64,000 nucleotides of DNA from Atriophallophorus winterbourni (lineage: Eukaryota > Platyhelminthes > Trematoda > Plagiorchiida > Microphallidae), in assembly GCA_013407085.1 (NCBI GenBank), contig JACCGJ010000630.1, positions 1 through 64,000 on the forward strand, given 5' to 3'. This document shows, piece by piece, positions 46,227 through 55,841 of the stretch. The position numbers and the translations under genes were made by a program. The first letter of the stretch is position 1. Each line of letters begins with the position of its first letter. The notes beneath the pieces are model-generated. The model had not been told where the DNA came from and searched no databases. It saw only the letters and a program-made list of their open reading frames with translations.

Positions 46227-47326
46227 GGTATTGAGCTTCATGCTGAAAAACGCTGGAGTCCCACTGCCATTTCCTTTTATCTCATAGTTCTTTAGTCCTC
46301 TATTTCTCATATCTGTCCCTCTATTTCTCATATCTGTCTAGGTCTGGGCAACCCGACAGTAATATCGCCCGCGTGCAGTCTCTGACTGTGCGGCACTTTG
46401 CCTGGATCAGGCTTGTGATTTCATACCATACCATACTAAGCATTGAGAGTTTTTCGAGTATTAACATCTTTAATCGCGTGGCGAAATTCTAATTGCTGGA
46501 CTACTGTCAGGCTCCACGTTCGTTCATTTGAGTACATTAATCACATAGAATTATCTGTGCAGAAGTCTTCTGAATTTTAACTCGTTTCGGTAAACGCGGA
46601 CGTCAATGAAATACAGGAATTATATCACCCTTAGTTTACCAGCATAGATTTATCTGCGCATCACCTCTGGCTCATCTAGAATCTCACTAGTACTTTTCTC
46701 TGATATTTACAGCTTAAATACAAGCATGGGCGGCTTCTTCCTTACCTTATCGCGGCAAATCCAGTTAAATATGGACAACCTTGTGAATTATCATGCGTGG
46801 AAGCCTTGGCAGCCGGTCTTCACATACTCGGTAGCCATCAACGAGCAGTCGATCTATTGGATAAATTTTCCTGGGGCCACAGCTTTCTCTCGCTAAACGA
46901 AGATCTTCTAAACGCTTATTCCGAATGTTCAAGTTCACAAGATATTTTAAATGTCCAAGAAGAGTATTTAAAAAATGTCCAAGTGAAAACGTCAGAAGCA
47001 GGTGGTGAGTTGTCATGCTTTCTCTACCACTTTTTTCTTCAGCAAGTTATTCAGACATTTATAATCAACTGGACGACGATTTGAAATCGTCCTCCGAGTT
47101 CGTTCTCCGATTCTAATTGTAACCTTTCAGATCCATCTCTTCGTCTGACTCTTGTACTCAATCATCGGTCCAGCAAAGTGAATGTTGGTCAACCCAGTCA
47201 AATTGTCCCAGTGACACGGAGGCCAAAAGCGAATCGACCTGTGAGTGCCGCTTGTGTTTTCATCATTTGATGGCTCTTCGTCGTTATTTTCATCGGTTTT
47301 CGCGCCATCCACACATTATGGACTAG
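45190..47326 (+). CDS. TSR3: TSR3: 18S rRNA aminocarboxypropyltransferase (spliced, first exon not found)
   Basis: Transfers the 3-amino-3-carboxypropyl group of S-adenosylmethionine to a modified pseudouridine in 18S rRNA during late cytoplasmic 40S maturation. Exons: 45190-45259, 45290-45546, 46713-47004, 47043-47088 and 47131-47326; the last two joints are tentative. The first exon is basic (KQKKKWKHQ), as is usual at the N-terminus. Diagnostic blocks are ALWDFQQCDPKRCSGRKL, GIVFSPTAVCVLNPREDRVL and GLAVIDCSWAQI, then, across a 1.17-kb intron, LLPYLIAANPVKYGQPCELS, CVEALAAGLHILG, LLDKFSWGHSFLSLNEDLL and NVQEEYLKN. The splice phases agree. The tail is either a stop at 47114-47116, giving 230 residues, or a weak 42-nt intron (GTCCTC...TTTCAG) leading to a Ser/Glu-rich tail ending at 47326. 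An in-frame stop directly before 45190 shows the start methionine is on an upstream exon. Confidence 0.92.
45608..45685 (+). repeat. SINE-2 head fragment in the TSR3 intron
   Basis: CGGATATGCGATCGTGCAATG and CACCGTGCTAAATTGATGTG match the SINE-2 head. It is joined directly to the RTE-A 5' leader sequence. Confidence 0.75.
45690..46145 (+). mobile_element. RTE-A-type 5' leader module in the TSR3 intron
   Basis: Shares TGGACCTTGACGTGGTGC, CCATTGAGCTATACTGGGTG, CTCATACCAGGTTGGTCAA, CTTGCGGGTTAGGCTTTCGG and CGGCCTGGGCAACCGGGTAG with the sequence just upstream of the endonuclease in the RTE-A copy at 55842-56110. It contains the leader only, without ORF. Confidence 0.75.
46161..46224. repeat. (AT)n microsatellite
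   Basis: AT dinucleotide run with one AAA interruption, between the RTE leader and a SINE-2 copy. Confidence 0.95.
46225..46440 (+). repeat. SINE-2 copy in the TSR3 intron
   Basis: CCGGTATTGAGCTTCATGC, CGCTGGAGTCCCACTGCC, TCTGTCTAGGTCTGGGCAAC, GCAGTCTCTGACTGTGCGGC and a CATACCATACC tail. A 24-bp stretch (CTATTTCTCATATCTGTC-type) is duplicated in tandem at 46298-46340. Confidence 0.88.
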
Positions 47327-48261
47327 TAGTCGAAATTTGGATAGAATGTAGCCACTAACAGTTGTTGAAGAGGTGCAATTGATTCAAATAAATATTCTTG
47401 AATAAAAAATCATCATTTGCAGGCATATCCATCACACACCCCATGAATGGTTTCGTGCTGTCTCCTACGAGCAACGGTCTTCCCGTTTCAACCACTGAAT
47501 GATGTAGACTTGTGCATCGGGCGGATAGAAGCAAGGTTCAGCAGACATCTGTTGGGTTCAAATTAACATTAATATCCAAATAAACGATGGTATGAATAAC
47601 CTTCGTGGCGTGCGATGGCATCAATTTATTGAACCACTTCTGCCGTACACAGCTTTCATCGATTCCCCATCTGATAATTTACTTAATAGTACAACGGAAA
47701 AAAGAAGATGTTTTGGGTATTTTTCTCTTGTCTGCTCGATGTACAGCATAGTTTGACTATGCGCCCTTGATGATATTGCTCATTTGGCAACATTTGTTCC
47801 TCCTGCCACCCTAGTGCTCAGCAGACAATCGAACGCTTACAGAGGAGACCATTCCGAATGACGACGGAATCCAGTTAGAACTCCTCGAACACTGTAGAGC
47901 CGCTTTATTACTTTCACTTTATGAATTACTTAATTCGATGCTGAAAAGAAATGTTTGTCCAGTATAATATGGATGACATTGAAACCACGCTATTATTGAA
48001 TGAACCTGATAGAGAGGATCCTTATAACCTCCGAGGAATCTTTTTGGGGTGTCGTTGATTATTTTCTAACGTGTGTTTGTTAATAGAGTTTGGGCGGAAT
48101 TTTTTTGGCCTCCGATACATTCGCTGAATTACGGACAAGATCTTTGCCCTGAGACAGCTTTAAAAGTATCGTGAACAGCTACTATATATTTCGTTGACGG
48201 AAGCTTACGTCTTTGGCTGGGCACATCAAGTCCTTCCGTTTTACGTGCATGGTTCATTACT
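47327..48261. other. Intergenic DNA between TSR3 and METTL6
   Basis: No confident gene or repeat. A short IERLQRRPFRMT-like reading near 47828 faintly recalls LINE C-termini but is too short to call. Confidence 0.35.
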
Positions 48262-48372
48262 TCAATGTATGTATGTATGTATGAAAGCACAAGCATGATC
48301 CAGGCAAGGTGCCGCACAGTCAGAGACTGCACGTGGGCTAAGATACTGTCAGGTTGCCCAGGCCTAGACTTC
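48262..48372 (-). repeat. SINE-2 copy, reverse orientation
   Basis: A (TGTA)n tail, then ATGATCCAGGCAAGGTGCCG, CACAGTCAGAGACTGCACGT and ATACTGTCAGGTTGCCCAGG. The head is missing. Confidence 0.88.
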
Positions 48373-48764
48373 AATGGTTGCACTTGATAAGCGTTTCCTT
48401 TAGGGAACTTATCTTGGACCTTTAGCCTATCGCTTTTGTCACAAATTGATGAGTTCAATTTGTCCTTCCTAGGTAATTGTCTCATATACAGTACATGCCG
48501 TTCCAATGAAATAGTCTGCGTGGATATCGTCTGCATGGATATTGATAACCTTTGTATTGATTATTGGAAAAATTGAACGGTGACCATATTTGCTATGTAT
48601 ATAATGTTGGCTTATGAAAGGAAGCTCGTTCGCAAATTCACCATACCGTCAAATCATTCGCTCACGTCATCACGGGACGATCAGACGACATCAATCGTTT
48701 CAAACCGGGCCAGGGTTGTCGTTGCTTCGTTTCACTCATATGCTTTCGGTCACGTTCCAAGTTA
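48373..48764. other. Unassigned intergenic DNA
   Basis: No motif or repeat recognised. Confidence 0.3.
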
Positions 48765-48936
48765 GATTGGCCACCGGTAGTGAGCTGCATGCTGAAACAC
48801 GCTAGAGTCTCATTACCATTTCTATTTTCTTTCTCATATCTGTCTAGGCCTGGGAAACCTGACAGTATCTTAGCCCACGTGCAGTCAATGACTTTCTGGC
48901 ACTTTGCCTGGATCAGTCTTGTGCTTTCATTCATTC
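48765..48936 (+). repeat. SINE-2 copy
   Basis: GGCCACCGGTAGTGAGCTGC, ATGCTGAAACACGCTAGAG, TGTCTAGGCCTGGGAAACCT and TGGATCAGTCTTGTGCTTTC. Close to the consensus. Confidence 0.9.
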
Positions 48937-49259
48937 AGATATTAAGCCATTAACTTTTATCAAACGCTGTCACATAGTGTTTCTATCTGTTACCGTCCCA
49001 TCAATGGATATTCTTAAAATGCGAATATATGTTGCAATGTGCATCTGTGTCTGTGAAACAGCGTATTGCTCAGAGCAAGTTGAATGCATCACACATACGT
49101 GGATCATTCGTTGTTAAATATATGTGGTGGTTGTTTTAAAATTTTCTACACGTAAACGCGATTCGTTTTACGCGAATAAATGTTTAGTTTGCTGTGAATA
49201 GCTGCTTCCTGTCGTGGAAACTAATCATGCGAAATACAACGAAACTCTTCTGTTCACAG
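48937..49259. other. 5' flank of METTL6
   Basis: The missing first METTL6 exon and the promoter should lie here or further upstream. No ATG exon with a fitting phase could be chosen. Confidence 0.3.
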
Positions 49260-52200
49260 CTGCCCACGATCATTCTCCGTCGATTGGTACTTGCACTTCA
49301 CAAGTTTTGAAGCGAGATGAAATCGAGGCTGTCATTGATAAGCAGATTAACACTCTTGTCAGTGACATGAATCGGGTACGCCTCACACGTGATGCTGAGA
49401 AAAATTGGAACAAATTTTACAAAAGGAACGGTACCCGGTTTTTTAAGGTAAGATTTTCTTTTTGTTTTATACTTGAGCGTTCCCTGACTTACATAGTAAT
49501 ATTTTTCTATTAATAACATCTCAGGGCCATACGACGGCTTTCTGCAAGGAAAATGATCGTTTTTCGTCTGAAATACTTCATACTTGACTGTTGAGTGCCT
49601 TCTCGTCGTCAAATGTCTTGTATGTTGAGCAACCTGACAGTATCTCAGCCCACGTGCTGTCTGATTATACGGCACCTAACCTGGATCCAGGCTTGTATAT
49701 ACAGTATACAATGAACTCTCACTGTTCTCCAGCTAGATGCGTTGCCCTAGCCGTTCATTCCTTTTAGACACGAGCCAGTGGATGCTTACCAACCTTGCGC
49801 ACGTATGCCAAATGTCAGGCTATTCAACGATCTCCACTCATAACTTTCACTTTTCTTATCCGTATCTGAGCAGGAGCTTGACTGTGGGGCAGAATATCTT
49901 GATTTTACTGACTAGACTCAGACCACTGTTGAAACCTTGTTCAGATATTCAACTATTCTCTAGCCGTTCTGATAGAGATCTGCGTCCGTTTTTTCACCGG
50001 CTACGCACATGCTCTTCTCAGTGTAAGGCTTACGATGGCAGTCTACGTGCAACCTATTGGAACTTTTTCTGACTATGCTTACCAGGCTAAAGGTCATTCG
50101 AAATATTACAACGCTGTTCTTGTAAAACTCCAACCTCTAGAAAGCCGTTGGCGTATGTTTAAACTTTTATTCACTTGTAAAATCAATTGTTTTTAGCTGC
50201 TCGCCACTGATTAATCTGCAGAATACGAATATAATTTTACTTTTTCTATTTTTGTCAATTTAGGATCGTCATTGGACAACAAAGGAGTTCTTCGATCTCG
50301 TTGAGCTTGATCAACGCCATCCGTCTGTGTCTGGTGTTTCCCAAAAGAAAAGTATCTTAGAAGTTGGCTGTGGTGTTGGCAACTTTCTTTTTCCCTTATT
50401 CGAGAGTACTTCACCTGAAGGTGTGTTTTAATTTTTATCTGAGATTTCATCTAACCAGTACCTTTTTCCCCCACAATCGAATTAGACTTTGATTCACGTT
50501 TTGCTTTACGTACTGGAGACAAAATGCTTCAGGCAGATGTAGCTCGTTAGCCTGGGAGGGCATTTCATCTAAGGGAAAGAAAATCCTGATTTTAAACCTC
50601 CGCTGCCTTGCGGGATACCCGATCGCCGGAAAGGCTTCGGGAGAAAACCCTGAGGAAAAACCTGGAACAGAGTCTGGTAGACGGTTAGTTGGTGCACACC
50701 ACCTCTTTCTGGCAACTACCTGATGCCTTGCAGGTCGCACTTGGTTGTGCAAAGGCTAGAGAAGAAGACTCGAACAAACGCCGAGTGATGCTGGGGACGC
50801 CGATTTGTACCCAAATTCCCAAGAATCTTCTTTGAAGCCGACTCATCCTCCAGGAGGAGATAGTCGGACAAAAGTAAAAGTAAAGTAAGACAAAATGATG
50901 CAGCAATCAATGTCCCATGCTATTGGAAACGCGCATCCCGAACATTTTGATGCACAGCAGCTAATTTTTGGTCGGCCTGTGGAACTTGTCGGTTCCAATT
51001 TAATTGGTGGCGCTTTCTACCAGCATTGACTACTTTAACACGAAATCATTCTGTCTCATCATCATGAACAGCATTACAATCTTCAAGTGCATGCGGATCA
51101 TGATCCTACTGTCCCTGATGCGTGAAAACAGCACGAAACCTGCTTAACAAATAGCTTCAATGCAGAATGAAACCATGCAATTTTTCACTATTTTTCGTTT
51201 CCCCTGTTCGTTACTTTTGATGGATCTAAACGTGATTCAGTTCTTTGGGCCAGCGTAAGTTTGCAACTGTTTTGCAAAAAAATTAGCGAAATCCGCATGA
51301 CTTTGGATTTGGATCCAAGTTTGTTTGCTCCACTTTCCGCACGGATGTGCAATCGTGCAGTACTTCTGGGCTGTGCGGCTAACACTGTGCTAAATTGATT
51401 TGCCACTAGTAGTGTATAGCATGCGAATACACGCTGGAGTCTCACTGCCTTTGCTATTTTCCTTTCCCATATCTTTCAGGGCCTGGACAATCTGACAGTA
51501 TCTTAACCCATGTGCAGTCTTCGACTGTGCGGCACTTTACCTGCATCAAGCTTGTGATTTTATACATCATACATACATACACTTCACCCGACTGATAGCC
51601 AAACCTCTCAAAATAACTGAATCTTACGCTGCAACCTATTGCACTCCATGTCGCGAACCCCTTTCCCATTTATAAGGAGGTCGCATGACAGGCCTTCGAA
51701 ATGGTGCTTTCCTGGAAAATGCGCTTTTTCACTTACCTTTCCGTACCTTATATTCAATGGGAAATTGCGATACTGATGAATGCTGGGTTCGTAGAAAGAT
51801 AAGATTTTGGTATTATGTCACTCGTGCCTAATGACCGCATAGTGTACGTCGCTGTAACTGCGATAAGGTAGGCTGTATTTTCTCTTAATGGCCTGTAAAC
51901 CAATGCGAACAGGTGATTGATTATTGGTTTAATATTAGTGATATTTGGAGGAAATATCTACTCGGTTTACTTCGATTGCTTTTTCTGATTTTTTCTTCTG
52001 AGGACTTTGGCTGTTTCAAAGCGTTGTTCAAATCCACTGGTTAGGTCTCTTTTGAGCATTACAGTTGTTAACCTTATGTAACATCGGCCTAAAAGTCCGA
52101 TTTCGTTCTAACCGCAGTTTAAGGGTACTTGAATTCTTCTCTTACACCAACAAATTGAATTAGGTGCTGATCCCTGCTCCATTTCGCCTATGAGATGCCA

Positions 52201-55200
52201 AGAACGGGTGCATCGTCGAACCACCATTTACGTCTGGCTGGCAAGCTTCACTTCTTTCAATTAACCGCTGCTTATGTGACATCAAAGTATTGAATTTCCT
52301 CAAGGGTTTCTCTGATTCAGCATTCTACTGCCATGTAAACTCGAGGATGCACAGATGTGCAATCGTACAGTACTTATGTGCTCTGCGTCTAATACCTTGC
52401 TAAATTGATTGACCACCGGTGGTGAGCTGCATGTTGAAACACTCTGAAACTTCACCTTCACTTCTGTTTTGTTTCTCATATTTACCTAGGCCTGGGCAAC
52501 CTTGCAGTATCTTAACCCAATCCTACAGTACTTTGTGCTGTGCGGCTAACACCGTGCTAAATTGATTGGCCAGACGTAGTGAGCTGCATGCTGAAACAGG
52601 CTGAAGTCTGACTACCATTTCCTGTTCTTTTTTCTTCCTCATATCTGTTTAGGCATGGGCAACCTGACCGTATCTTCGCCCATGTGCAGTCTCTGACTGT
52701 GCGGCACTTTGCCTGGATCAGGCTTATGCTTTCATACATACATATAAACTGAAGTTTATTGTTGTCTTGCCCCCTAATGCTGGCACTTTATAATGTGCAA
52801 TATGTTTCCAACTCTGTTTTTCCGTCATTTCGATTATAACCATGCCTCATTTCCGTTTCTCCACAGCGTTCGATATTTTTGCTTGTGATTTGTCGGATTG
52901 TGCGGTCGAATTGTTCCGCCAACGGGCCGCTGGAGCAGCGATCCCGTGTACCGCGTTTGTATGTGACGTCACACAGGCCGACAGCCTTCGCCCCGCACTC
53001 ATTTCGAACCAGGGCTCCTCCAATTGCCTAGTTTCAAATGTCGATTTGGTCACCTTAATTTTCGTTTTATCCGCCTTACTTCCGGAGAAGATGGAGGTTT
53101 GCTTGGAGAATGTTTTCCGGTAAATTGCTTTAAACCTTTTACGAAGAAATCACTGTTTTGCGTCTCTTCCTTCCGTTGTTCTAATGGTGTTTCCCTTCGC
53201 GGTAACCTCGTGCATTTGCATTGTTTCAGCCAACATTGCGCAATCGATACACAGTAGGTTTATTTTGCCATTTGTTGAAACGTGAGCCGAAGCTCGAGAA
53301 CTGCGTGTCCTACTACTAACAACGATCATGGACATTGAATGTTTCATAATTTGTTGCAGGTTAAACGCAATCGGTAATGATTGGTAATTGTGTTTGCTCC
53401 TGAGAGCGGCTGCGTTCTAACCAGAACAAAACATGATTACACCGCTTCTAATCACTGGCTGCAGTTCAGCTTATCACTCAGTAGCCTATGAGTATCAACT
53501 CACACAGACAAGGCTCAGAACAGCTGTTTTACTTGCAAATTGGAGGATAAATCCTCATTTGCAACTTGAAATTTAACTTCGTGTGAGAATTAAGCTCAGT
53601 CCCACACTCGGTGCAATGCAGCATTGGCGACTGTTTGGAATATTTTAGCGATACTCCAATGACAGTACGATGGTTGTTTTTTGTCTAAAGTCAGAATGTA
53701 TTAATGACGTTCGAAAAGTATGGTGTGTGTGTGTGTGATGGAAATGCATGCAAATGAGCTATTTAGACAGAAAGCTGTTTTTCTTACCAAACAGTATGTT
53801 TCCGGGGATCGCTGTTGAAAATGATCACGCCTCAAATTGTACGACTGAAGTGTTTAAGGTGAAACATTGTTAGAAATAAATATATATTAGGCATAAATTG
53901 AATCTTATTTACTATTGATTCGCGGCAGTACCTGGCGCCCCATCGCTTAGATCTCTTTCCTATCCATCCACCTTATTGACGGTGAACTTGTATACGTGTA
54001 TCACAAATCACGAGCCATGCAAAGTGCTACACAATCATGGACAGTGCATTGTCCAATTCATCATGTTGCCTGTAGGAATAGTCAACCATGGGCTTACGGT
54101 AGGCTGTTTTCTGGCAAGGCAGGTTATTGATGGCGAATTACGTAATTCTGTTCGATGCGTTGAATAACATCCTCGGTCTGACGAAGCCGCTGTGTCAGAA
54201 GCGGCACACTCCGGGAAACTTTTCTGGCCGATTGTTTCGCCAATGTGACTACTAGATCGTTCTCAGAAACATTCCTTACCTTAATGTTTCATCTCCAATA
54301 TTTCGTTTGCAATGTCATGTAACTCAGCGCCTGTGCATATTTTTCTGTCCAACCAAGCCTGGTCTGATTTTTGAAAGTGCTAGGATGCTCGACAATCAAT
54401 CACTCCTTGGAATTTTTCTTTATCTGGCCACTGGGGCTTCGGGCAGATGGAGCTCGTTAGCCTGGGAGGGCATTTCATCTAAGGGAAAGAAAACCCCGAT
54501 TTTAAACCTCCGCTGCCTTGCGGGATACCCGATCGCCGGAAAGGCTTCGGGAGAAAACCCTGAGGAAAAACCTGGAACAGAGTCTGGTAGACGGTTAGTT
54601 GGTGCACACCACCTCTTTCTGGCAACTACCTGATGCCTTGCAGGTCGCACTTGGTTGTGCAAAGGTTTGAGAAGCTGACTCGAACAAACGCCGAGTGGTG
54701 CTGGGGACGCCGCTTTGTACCCAAATTCCCAAGAATCTTCATTGAAGCCGACTCATCCTCCAGTAGGAGATAGTCGCACACAAGTACAAGTACTGGGGCC
54801 CCATTGTTAAGAGGATGCGGCTTAAGTGATATTGTTCCAACAGGTTGGGTGACTATCGTTGTTATTTTTCAGACGATTCTCTGTACCCTTTTAACACTCG
54901 CGTAGAATTAGGGTTAAGTACGTGGTTTCATATGCGCAACTGCCGCTTGAATTAAACCACGAACCTTTCGGAAGACCAATATTGTAATTATCTCGATCAC
55001 ACTTGCATCTACAGTGGATACTTTAAATGCCACGTGTAAAATAACCGCTAGCAAGGAACCGATCGTTGTGTTCTATATCGATGTACTTGCCATTTGCCTG
55101 ATTCTGAGCAACATTGAAACTTCCGTACTACTTTCTGTAGTCTGTCTGTCTTGTTTGATTACCCACCCGAATTGATAATCAACCTTAATTTTCCATCGCT

Positions 55201-55638
55201 TAGTTTACTAATAGGTTGAAGTACCACCCCGTTTTCTGCCCCAGAAAACCCACGGTCAAGATTTACGTCGATCACCCCTTATCGTTAATATACTGCGTAT
55301 TTTCTATTCAACGCTGTACTTTTTATACTCGTTTTTGCAGTGTCTTGAAACCGGGAGGCCGTTTATTGTTCCGTGATTACGGTTTGTACGACCATGCTCA
55401 ACTGCGCTTCGGTCGAGAGACACGACTGCTTCGTGATTTGCCTGCCTACGTTCGTCAAGACGGCACGTTGTCCTACTTCTTTTCCACCGATGATCTGGAG
55501 CAGAAGTTGCGATCGGCAGGCTTCACTGTCGTACATTGTACTTACGTGTACAAGAGAACGGTGAATATTGCTAAAAATCTTTCGGTACGACGTGTTTTCA
55601 TACAAGCGGTCGCTGAGAAACCCGTTGACCTGACTTGA
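49260..55638 (+). CDS. METTL6: METTL6-type tRNA 3-methylcytidine methyltransferase (spliced, first exon not found)
   Basis: SAM-dependent class I methyltransferase that makes m3C32 in the anticodon loop of tRNA (serine tRNA for METTL6). Exons: 49260-49447, 50264-50420, 52867-53119 and 55341-55638 (stop TGA). Phases match at each joint, with donors GTAAGA, GTGTGT and GTAAAT and AG acceptors. Exon 1 has LTRDAEKNWNKFYKRNGTRF, FK, joining to DRHWTTKEFFDL; both are hallmarks of the METTL2/6/8 family. ILEVGCGVGNFLFPLF is SAM-binding motif I. IFACDLSDCAVELF and LIFVLSALLPEKMEVCLENV are core strands, then VLKPGGRLLFRDYGLYDHAQ, YVRQDGTLSYFFSTDDL and a conserved NLSVRRVFIQ end. The short N-terminal region favours METTL6 over METTL2/8. 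The exon begins at a strong acceptor (CTCTTCTGTTCACAG), so the start codon is upstream. Introns 2 and 3 each carry a SINE-3. Confidence 0.93.
49625..49705 (+). repeat. SINE-2 3' fragment in METTL6 intron 1
   Basis: GAGCAACCTGACAGTATCTC and AGCCCACGTGCTGTCTGAT, then TGGATCCAGGCTTGTATA. Confidence 0.8.
49706..50263. other. Rest of METTL6 intron 1
   Basis: Contains a 111-codon ORF (49737-50072) without family motifs. It is treated as chance. Confidence 0.3.
50527..50887 (+). mobile_element. SINE-3 copy 1 in METTL6 intron 2, flanked by a 10-bp target duplication
   Basis: 361 bp, nearly identical to 54437-54791. It begins CTTCAGGCAGATGTAGCTCG and ends in an AAGTAAAAGTAAAGTA tail. AGACAAAATG is repeated on both sides (50517-50526 and 50888-50897). 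Internally, CTCCGCTGCCTTGCGGG and AAAGGCTTCGGGAGAAAACC recall the RTE-A leader. No protein-coding capacity. Confidence 0.9.
50898..51344. other. METTL6 intron 2, between SINE-3 and SINE-2
   Basis: No recognised feature. Confidence 0.3.
51345..51592 (+). repeat. SINE-2 copy, essentially full length
   Basis: Best full-length copy: GCACGGATGTGCAATCGTGC, CTAACACTGTGCTAAATTG, ATTTGCCACTAGTAGTG, ACACGCTGGAGTCTCACTGC, TTTCAGGGCCTGGACAATCT, TGCGGCACTTTACC and a (CATA)n tail. Confidence 0.9.
51593..52349. other. METTL6 intron 2, unassigned
   Basis: No motif or repeat recognised. Confidence 0.3.
52350..52520 (+). repeat. SINE-2 copy (first unit of a tandem pair)
   Basis: CAGATGTGCAATCGTACAGT through CCTAGGCCTGGGCAACCTTG and CAGTATCTTAACCCA, then it breaks straight into the head of a second unit. 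Confidence 0.88.
52521..52745 (+). repeat. SINE-2 copy (second unit of a tandem pair)
   Basis: CCTACAGTACTTTGTGCTG, GCGGCTAACACCGTGCTAAA, AGTGAGCTGCATGCTGAAAC and TGCAGTCTCTGACTGTGCGG, with a (CATA)n tail. Confidence 0.9.
53120..53539. other. METTL6 intron 3, first part
   Basis: No recognised feature after the donor. Confidence 0.3.
53540..53690 (-). repeat. Interspersed repeat X, copy 2
   Basis: Reverse complement matches 10125-10275: ATATTCCAAACAGTCGCC, TGCATTGCACCGAGTGTGGG and CAAATGAGGATTTATCCTCC. Confidence 0.65.
53691..54429. other. METTL6 intron 3, middle part, with a Penelope-like end block
   Basis: A short (GT)n lies at 53722-53738. At 54176-54225, GGTCTGACGAAGCCGCTGTG, TCAGAAGCGGCACACTCC and GGGAAAC resemble the block at 7531-7580. 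No ORF is supported. Confidence 0.4.
54437..54791 (+). mobile_element. SINE-3 copy 2 in METTL6 intron 3, flanked by a 7-bp target duplication
   Basis: Begins CTTCGGGCAGATGGAGCTCG and ends with a CACAAGTACAAGT tail. ACTGGGG flanks both ends (54430-54436 and 54792-54798). It differs from copy 1 at only about a dozen or two positions. Confidence 0.9.
54799..55340. other. METTL6 intron 3, last part
   Basis: No recognised feature before the GTTTTTGCAG acceptor. Confidence 0.3.
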
Positions 55639-55841
55639 ATCGTTCATTGATCACTACTTACCACTACTTACTACTACTTACCGTTTGTACACTGTAAATT
55701 TTGTAATTATAAGCTAACGTTTGTACTACGATTCCTGCTTACAATGGGATTTATTATGGAAGTTATTTCAGGATATAGATATAAGTCTATGATTGTTTAA
55801 CAAGTGCTTACTTCCTACACACAAATAAGTAGAAAGTATGC

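Noticed and set aside
49737..50072. A 111-codon ORF as an extra METTL6 exon
   Set aside because: Exons 1 and 2 join in phase without it, and it matches nothing in the family.
48262..52745. CRISPR-like array from the repeated 100-250-bp units
   Set aside because: Units are long, irregularly spaced, in both orientations and carry retroposon tails; the genome is eukaryotic.
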